NCBI RefSeq assembly: GCF_964204645.1
Contig: NC_134026.1
Span: forward strand, 1,922,001-1,986,000
Length of the DNA stretch: 64,000 bases
Origin: Tubulanus polymorphus
Taxonomy: Eukaryota > Nemertea > Palaeonemertea > Tubulaniformes > Tubulanidae
Reading direction: 5' to 3'
The translations under genes and the position numbers were made by a program. Below, piece after piece: positions 50,638 through 64,000 of the stretch (position 1 is its first letter; each line of letters opens with the position of its first letter). The notes beneath the pieces are model-generated. The model was not told the DNA's origin. It did no database searches and saw nothing but the letters and a program-made list of their open reading frames with translations.

Positions 50638-51209
50638 TTATTGAATCCCACTTAACGTTTTAACTACAATGTATCGCACTCGACCTAACCCTAACCCTGG
50701 CTGTAAAATGGACCCTAACTAAACCTACTACTAGTAAACCCTAATACCAATGGTTAATAAAACCCTAAACAATAAAATAATTTCATTGCCATTCCAATAG
50801 TTTGCCTCATTTTATATAATCCATTGGGAAAATATTATTTACACGTATAATGCCGCATTGGCAAAATATCCACTTCCTAGTTTTTAAGTGGGAAGTAAAA
50901 TAGAGGAATAAAATCCTTTAATTTGATTTTATTTGACAGCTATCTCTGATGGTGGTTAATTGGGCAACTTCAACATAATTACAGCAACTGATTACAAGCA
51001 AACGATACTTTTCTGAATGAGTTAATTGTAGAGTACAACAGTTATTCATTTAATCATTCGCCCCTATTTGCAAAGGGGTAATTTTAAGTAGTTTACGCGT
51101 TGTTTTCTTCCTCAATTAAAACATCGCCGCCACGACCTTGAGAGTAGAAGGTTACATGGCAAGTGGGGATTCAATTCATTTTATTGCTAGAAATATCAAA
51201 ATCTGTAAA

Positions 51210-53001
51210 ATGTCTCACATATTATGCCGTGGTGGTGACAGTAATAGAAATAATCCAATTTACAGTGAAATAATTATCAGATTCTGCTTATTGTTCGTAT
51301 TCATGTAAGTTTTGAGGAAAATTGATTATGAATAATTAGGCCAACATAATAAATTAATTAGGCAAAAAAGTAGTATTGCTTTGCTGACTGAATGTTTTGT
51401 TAAAATTTTTCTTACCCACTGACACTTACTAAACTATGATATTCGCTGCATTTTTTTAATTTGTCGCCTCTTGACTACAATATATTAATGACAGAAGTCT
51501 AGTCTGCAGAAATAAAAGATATTTTTTAATTTCATATATTTTGCAACATCTTCATTTCTAACCCACCCTTCTGCTGGTATCTTCAATTTCAAACTCTCTC
51601 TCCTTTTTTTTCAGTGCCACCGAATTTTTAGAACCAGTGAAGAGAGTGATACAGCCAGAGGAATGGTGGTTATACCGAAATCCAACTACTCCTAGTTATG
51701 TGTCGGCATTTCATCTTTGGGTATGTCTAAGTAGACTGCAATTACTTTAACACTGGGTATAAATCAGCTATATCTATCACACTGCCAGTAATAACACTAT
51801 GATCATTTTATGTTTCATAGATTTTGGTGTGTTCAATTCCTTCCATTGTGATTGTATGTTGGACACTTAAATCAAGAAATTTAAATGATTGTTTCCAGGC
51901 ATGTCTAGGTAAAGTACTCAAGATTTGAATCGAGATATAAACATGCTGATTTAGGTATATTATTTTCTTATACTTGTTTGTATCATTCCAGCTGCATCTC
52001 TTGGTTTATTGTTGAATGGTATCATCACTAATTGCATCAAACTAATTGCAGGAAGGTAAAATATATGCATGTTACTTTGCACTGGGATCGGACAGTAAAG
52101 CTTGCTTGGCTTCCCTCTCCATTTTGTCAACCAACTATTTTATAATATTTTTTGTCATAGACCTTAGACACAGGAGTATGAACTCTTGTCTCTTGATATT
52201 TTCAGACCTCGTCCAGATTTCTTCTACCGATGTTTTCCTGATGGAGTCTTGAAGAAAAGTTCTAATGGTTTATATCTATTCAATGAAATATGTACAGGAA
52301 GTCGTAGGATGTTGAACGAAGGGAGGAAAAGTTTTCCAAGCGGTCATTCATCATGTAAGATGATCCAGTACTTTATAATAATATATAATAATAATCAATA
52401 ATTAGTGCTTATATAGCGCCTTTCCAATGAATGCTCAAAGCGCTGTCACTCAATTATTACCCAGCTTCTGTTACCAATCCAGTACATTCTTACTCTTACT
52501 TTAGTCTAATCACTACCTATATCTGTTAGAGTTCATAATAATGGGTGCAATGTTTTTATTTTCAGTTGCATTCGCCACTTTTGGGTTTGTTACGTTATTC
52601 TTAGCCGGAAAGTTGAGAATATTTCACCGCGAAGGTAGAAGAAACTCACTACGACTTATAGCCGTCATACTTCCATTACTTATAGCTACGATTATTGCTT
52701 TATCGAGAACAATTGACTATCATCATCACTGGCAAGGTAAAAACCTTAGTAACATCTACGAGCAATGATCCGAAATGATTGCTCGTAGGTAACATGGAAT
52801 AGGTACAGATGTTTTTCTAAGCTATGTATAAGTTGTTATTTTTCGACTATTGTAGATGTAATGGTTGGTTCTATATTGGGTTCAGTGATTATGTACTTGA
52901 GTTATCATCATTATTATCCGACTGCTTTCCATTCTCATTGCGAAACACCACACTGTCAGCCGACGCGTAAGAAATGCGACTCCGATCAACAAATCGTGTA
53001 A
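51210..53001 (+). CDS. PLPP5: Phospholipid phosphatase 4/5 (PAP2 family)
   Basis: Multi-pass membrane lipid phosphatase that dephosphorylates phosphatidic acid, diacylglycerol pyrophosphate and related lipids. Exons 51,210-51,304, 51,615-51,720, 51,821-51,908, 51,992-52,055, 52,206-52,354, 52,566-52,736 and 52,856-53,001 give 272 aa (human PLPP5 264). All three PAP2 catalytic motifs are intact: KLIAGRPRP (residues 113-121), PSGH (162-165) and [12 protein letters not shown] (214-225). Also seen are [13 protein letters not shown] and [11 protein letters not shown]. Residues about 128-145 hold a short insert ([12 protein letters not shown]) compared with vertebrates. An in-frame ATG at 51,156 would add 18 residues; 51,210 was chosen because it has A at -3 and fits family length. 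PLPP4 and PLPP5 are about equally close, so it may be the single ancestor-like copy. AATAAA at 53,114-53,119. Confidence 0.92.
52385..52450. repeat. Dispersed short repeat in PLPP intron
   Basis: GTGCTTATATAGCGCCTTTCC and GCTCAAAGCGCTGT are separated by a few bases. The AGCGC/GCGCT halves can pair. I recall similar GCTTATATAGCGC..CAAAGCGCT sequences as common dispersed repeats in marine invertebrates; this was not checked. Confidence 0.5.
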
Positions 53002-53533
53002 ATTATATAGATTTATAGATATCATATATAGATTACTAGTCATTTACATATTTGATTATTATAAATGTATACTCTGTTGGTTGTATGATATATTTATTTG
53101 AATCTCCTAAGTAAATAAAGTACATTTATTAAACTGAAAATCAGTCTCGATACATGTATCACTGGGTTATTCAATTTTTGTAACTGAATGCTTGGTTCTT
53201 CTCAACCGATCGTTAATACTGGTTATTTTCTCTGGCGAAACCCAAATATATGCCCTCCCCTTTCCTCTGGTGTCGTTTTGTGGTTTTAAACCCAAATGGT
53301 TTAGGACTGGTCAGCATCCCCAACTTACTGGTTTATCCAAGACAGAAATTTCAGCCAGACTAAGAAAGAACTGCATACAAAAACTACTGTTCTTCAAAAC
53401 AACCTGTGCGCTATAAATGATTTATTCTACAACAAGACGTATACATCCTTCAGGTTTAACGCGGAGTTGAGGAAAGCGTGTTTCCGTCATACAACGAAGC
53501 TAAGCGGAATTATTCACTTTCGAATTCGCTCGT
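53002..53533. other. Convergent 3' ends of PLPP and C1QBP
   Basis: No gene seen. PLPP polyadenylation signal at 53,114-53,119 and a minus-strand AATAAA for C1QBP at 53,421-53,426. Confidence 0.6.
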
Positions 53534-55755
53534 TCAAAGTTTAATGTATGATTGTAAATCCTTCAAGAATTTCAAATAAAGCGAATGTTCGTAAGCTGTA
53601 CAATGTTCTACCATATTATTAATGAACTGATCATCGATCCCTTGATCTTCTAAACGCCGGATTAGGTTATCATACAATTGCTGAAAATAGAATCAGTATT
53701 TTTCGTTAAGTTTATTCCGAGCAATAATCTGTCTAGATACAGTTTTAAAACCCTGATTCGATGAGTAATTAATCTGTACAACAGTATCTTGATAGGGTAT
53801 GTGTAAATATCATTGTATAGGCTGATCCAAAATAATATTGTAGTAAGGATATGACAAGGGCTGATCCAAAATAAATAGTGCCTGAATCGTATAGTTACTG
53901 CTACAAGTTTCGATTTGGTCAATGTAATAATAGTATAGATAGATACCTCATCCATAATAGCAGTAGAGACATGATAATTCTTATCTTTCCATTCGCCATC
54001 ATGAATACAAACTTCATCAATAGTTATCAAATCAGCTAAAACAAACAAATTAAAAACATAAATACATGTATATTTGTATACTAATACATGGTACCAAGAG
54101 ATCATTCATTCCTGGATATAATGAGTTTTGAAGGAGTAAATTTCAAATTTTTGAGGAGTGTCTGCTTCATCGCTCTCATATCGCAATTACAGTAGACTCC
54201 TCCTAAATCGGTACTGTTTTATCTCTGTAAAGCATTAATTTGGTGGTCATGTAAACCAATTTTTACCCTTTACATATAAACTTGGTTTCAGTAACCGCCT
54301 AATTGGGTTAAAAATCCAGGCCCCAACTGTATAGATTTAGGGGTAGTCTACTGAAAAATTACAAACTAGACAAAAATTTATAATTGCCTATTTCTCAAAA
54401 TTGAAGTAGTTTTGAGTATCATTACTGTTAGACAAACTAGATATCGATTTAAACAACTGTCATCATTTTCTTTCTGACGTTTCTAAGATTTTGACATTTT
54501 GTTCAAATTTAAGAGTTTCAAGCATCTTTAATAGCATTTTCCATTTTAAAAGGAGTTTTTAAGGAATCACGGAGCTGTAGGGACCCTATAATAAATTTAA
54601 GATATCTACGTCAAATGATCAATAAACTGCACCGTACCATAACTGTCAACGCTTGCACTAAATTCACCGTTGTCTTGAGGCATCGAATCATCGGTAAAAC
54701 TGCACGTGAGAGACAAAGTTTTACCGTCCTTTTTCATATCTACAACAAATGATGGCTGACACGCCATCTATACGAAATAAACAGAATTAACAGCAGCCAC
54801 ACTTAAAACAGGGTTTGAGGCTGGATCCCTGCCCTGGACCAACTTTAATAATCATTAACTTTGATGTTTGTTGAAATCTTAAATAGCAATGGAATGCGAA
54901 GTGAGATAATGCTCAAGTTGAACAGATTTTCGTACTCTGAAAGATCTAACTTCACTTACATCTTCGATTTCATCATTATTTTCTTGATGATCGTTTGAAT
55001 CTTTACCAAATGAAGGTGCAGCATCAACTGCATTGTTTACATTGACTGTTACTAGAATCCTGAAAACGAATTCAAGCTTGAATTGAAGAATGTTTGGAAT
55101 ACATCGTAAGCAATTTACATGCTACATTAGCCCTTACTACTTACTCTTCACCAGATGAACTTTTTTTCGAGAAAATGATCTCTGCTCCATTTGTTTCAAC
55201 TTTAAAATCACCAACTTTGTCCGACCAAGATTTCTGTTTTTGAACTTCATATTTGATTTCCTTGTCTAGAAATTCAAGTATTGTCGATTCCCCGCCTGAA
55301 GTGAACAGTTAAATTGTGTTTAGATTAATAATAATTGACAAGACCTCGCCTACAAATTTATGTATTATAAAACTACTAATTCTACAATTTCGAATACAGG
55401 AATTTAATAAGAAACTGGCTCGGCTGCAAAAAAACTTTATAAGAATAACTTGTTGATGGTTAATATTTGCAGTAGTGAACTCACTCGAATTTGATTTTTG
55501 TTGTCTGCCCGAATTGTGAATACCGCAGCAGCCACAGGGTAGTAATTTCGTACTCGTACTTAGGCATGAATGGCCGAGAAGCGGTGCCGCTAGCCGGTGT
55601 CCGGGACGGACAGCGTGCTGCTGCTGTGCGGGGATGGAGAGCGCCGCCGGTACGCTGCTGTAGCAAGAAAAGCTCTTGACAACACATTTATTTGATCTGG
55701 GTATGACCCGCAGAATACTGCGGAGTACCGTGTGGCTCGTCGACATCAATGACAT
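53534..55755 (-). CDS. C1QBP: Complement component 1 Q subcomponent-binding protein (p32), mitochondrial
   Basis: Acidic doughnut-shaped trimer of the mitochondrial matrix, needed for mitochondrial translation and ribosome assembly; also called gC1qR/p32. Exons, high to low: 55,485-55,755, 55,145-55,295, 54,960-55,059, 54,638-54,767, 53,947-54,035, 53,534-53,680. They give 295 aa (human 282). Exon 1 is a basic and Ser/Ala-rich leader (MSLMSTSHTVLRSILRVIPR) with no acidic residues near the start, as for a mitochondrial presequence. The MAM33 domain follows: FLDKEIKYEVQ, ILVTVNVNNAVD, then the acidic stretch, PSFVVDMKKDGKTLSLTCSF, DEVCIHDGEWKDKNYHVSTA, and the C-terminal helix QLYDNLIRRLEDQGIDDQFI ending DLQSYIKL. 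The start at 55,755 is supported by the leader. It is head-to-head with CFAP46, 635 bp away. Confidence 0.95.
54189..54353. mobile_element. 165-bp pogo-like MITE in C1QBP intron
   Basis: Left end TACAGTAGACTCCTCCTAAAT and right end ATTTAGGGGTAGTCTACTG are imperfect inverted repeats; CAGTAGACT is common to both ends. Between them are TGGTCATGTAAACC and GGGTTAAAAATCC. The style is like the element at 30,692, but the sequence differs. Confidence 0.65.
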
Positions 55756-56390
55756 CCTATAAAGTATAAATTTGAGCTGACTGACTCGTTCAATTTTCTG
55801 AATATTCCAATCGTAAAAATCATACGAGCTAAAAAAAACGGAAGTGGCAATTGAGTTCAATTGCGCGTGCGCTCAGGGGTATTTGTAAAATCAGAAATGT
55901 CAAATGAGTGAAGAAATTTATAATTTTTTACTTGATCAAAAATGCTAAATACTAATCAAAATTCAAGTATAATCTCATGATCTTTATTTTTATGTATTCT
56001 TATATTAGATGCGAAATATTTGTGCCACGTTTAAAATGATCTTCGATAGAATTACTATCCGAAATTGCCGCAGCCTATAGTTGCCAAGTGCGTGATAAAA
56101 AGCCAGGTGCTACTTTTAAATCAACTCATTTTGAGATAATTAACCAGAAAAAGCTATTTGAAAATACTAAAATCAATTGATTTTAAGAAAATAGAAAATT
56201 TTGTAGATATGAATGTCAAATAACTAAATTAAAGTGAATTAGCTGAGAACTATTTACCGGGCACGTAATGTACTTGTTTACATGACAGCTGTTAATAGGC
56301 AACACTTCCGGGTTCGAAATTTTGACAACTTTTTCATACAAATGTTCCGAAATTTCAGAAGCTTCGATTTTTCCTGCCTTTATTGACAAT
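55756..56390. promoter_or_regulatory. Bidirectional promoter region of C1QBP (-) and CFAP46 (+)
   Basis: 635 bp between the two start codons. No other gene fits. A housekeeping mitochondrial gene and a ciliary gene share it. Confidence 0.5.
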
Positions 56391-63882
<7,492 letters not shown>

Positions 63883-63927
63883 GTATGCAATATCAAATAG
63901 AAAATGAGGAGAGAATCCCACAATGAT

Positions 63928-64000
63928 AATAAAAAGTCCGAAAATGAAACTTCGAGATAGTAGTTTATTTCAACGTTTCGACTATATCCTAATAGTCATC
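63928..64000. repeat. Truncated dispersed element at the window edge
   Basis: CAACGTTTCGACTATATCCTAATAGTCATC runs to the last base in pieces: CGTTTC, then GACTAT and ATAGTC paired around ATCCTA. This hairpin next to GAAACG (minus strand) resembles known dispersed invertebrate elements, perhaps Penelope-like. The rest is outside the window. Confidence 0.4.

Larger units (their letters stand above)
50202..51155. promoter_or_regulatory. Shared upstream region of ZDHHC16 (-) and PLPP (+)
   Basis: Divergent gap of about 1 kb that holds both promoters, the ZDHHC16 5' UTR exon, a MITE and a SINE. A short CCTAACCCTAACCCTGG run at about 50,683 resembles telomere sequence but is only two to three units long. 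Confidence 0.45.

Noticed and set aside
50680-50705. Interstitial telomere repeat (CCTAACCCTAACCC)
   Set aside because: Only two to three units; similar short runs near 32,870 and 41,860 show that it is common by chance or in small repeats here.
55491-55679. Plus-strand frame over C1QBP exon 1
   Set aside because: Antisense shadow of the GC-richer presequence exon.

Overview
The window is animal nuclear DNA. It is AT-rich, the genes are cut by many short spliceosomal introns with GT..AG borders, there are no operons or bacterial signals, and about 30 kb is repeats. The gene products (mediator subunit, BICD-like dynein adaptor, DHHC acyltransferase, ciliary central-apparatus protein) are metazoan. 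Repeat style, low GC and an ACT-domain threonine dehydratase fit a marine invertebrate, most likely a spiralian (mollusc, annelid or relative). That placement is inference, not proven.

Bases 1-29,220 contain no host protein gene that I can support. They run through a 24-bp minisatellite, a ~159-bp satellite (181-1850), a 392-nt pure pyrimidine tract (3369-3760), a 38-bp satellite (3950-5500), and a 12-kb domain of two alternating satellites: A, units of about 138-153 bp, and B, units of about 159 bp. Next come a candidate spliced non-coding gene built from duplicated exon modules (about 19,300-21,590) with a 28-bp array in its predicted last exon, and a 6.7-kb patchwork (22,500-29,215) of ~75-bp units carrying a tRNA-type B-box core, 178-bp foldback elements, and 5'-truncated LINE copies ending in (TATTCG)n.

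Bases 29,900-64,000 are gene-dense. In order: SLC35A3 (+), an ACT-domain L-threonine ammonia-lyase (-), a BICD-related dynein adaptor BICDL (-), MED28 (+), ZDHHC16 (-), PLPP4/5 (+), C1QBP (-), and the 5' part of CFAP46 (+), which runs off the right edge. All intron-exon structures were read by eye. In each the exon lengths sum to an uninterrupted frame: 333, 437, 606, 219, 360, 272 and 295 aa, and 1,038 codons for the visible part of CFAP46. Three gene pairs are head to head (BICDL/MED28, ZDHHC16/PLPP, C1QBP/CFAP46) and three tail to tail (SLC35A3/threonine lyase, MED28/ZDHHC16, PLPP/C1QBP). The genes share no pathway; they are ordinary housekeeping, trafficking and ciliary genes. Their introns and gaps hold several MITEs, a tRNA-derived SINE, and a 546-bp perfect-style foldback in CFAP46 intron 1.
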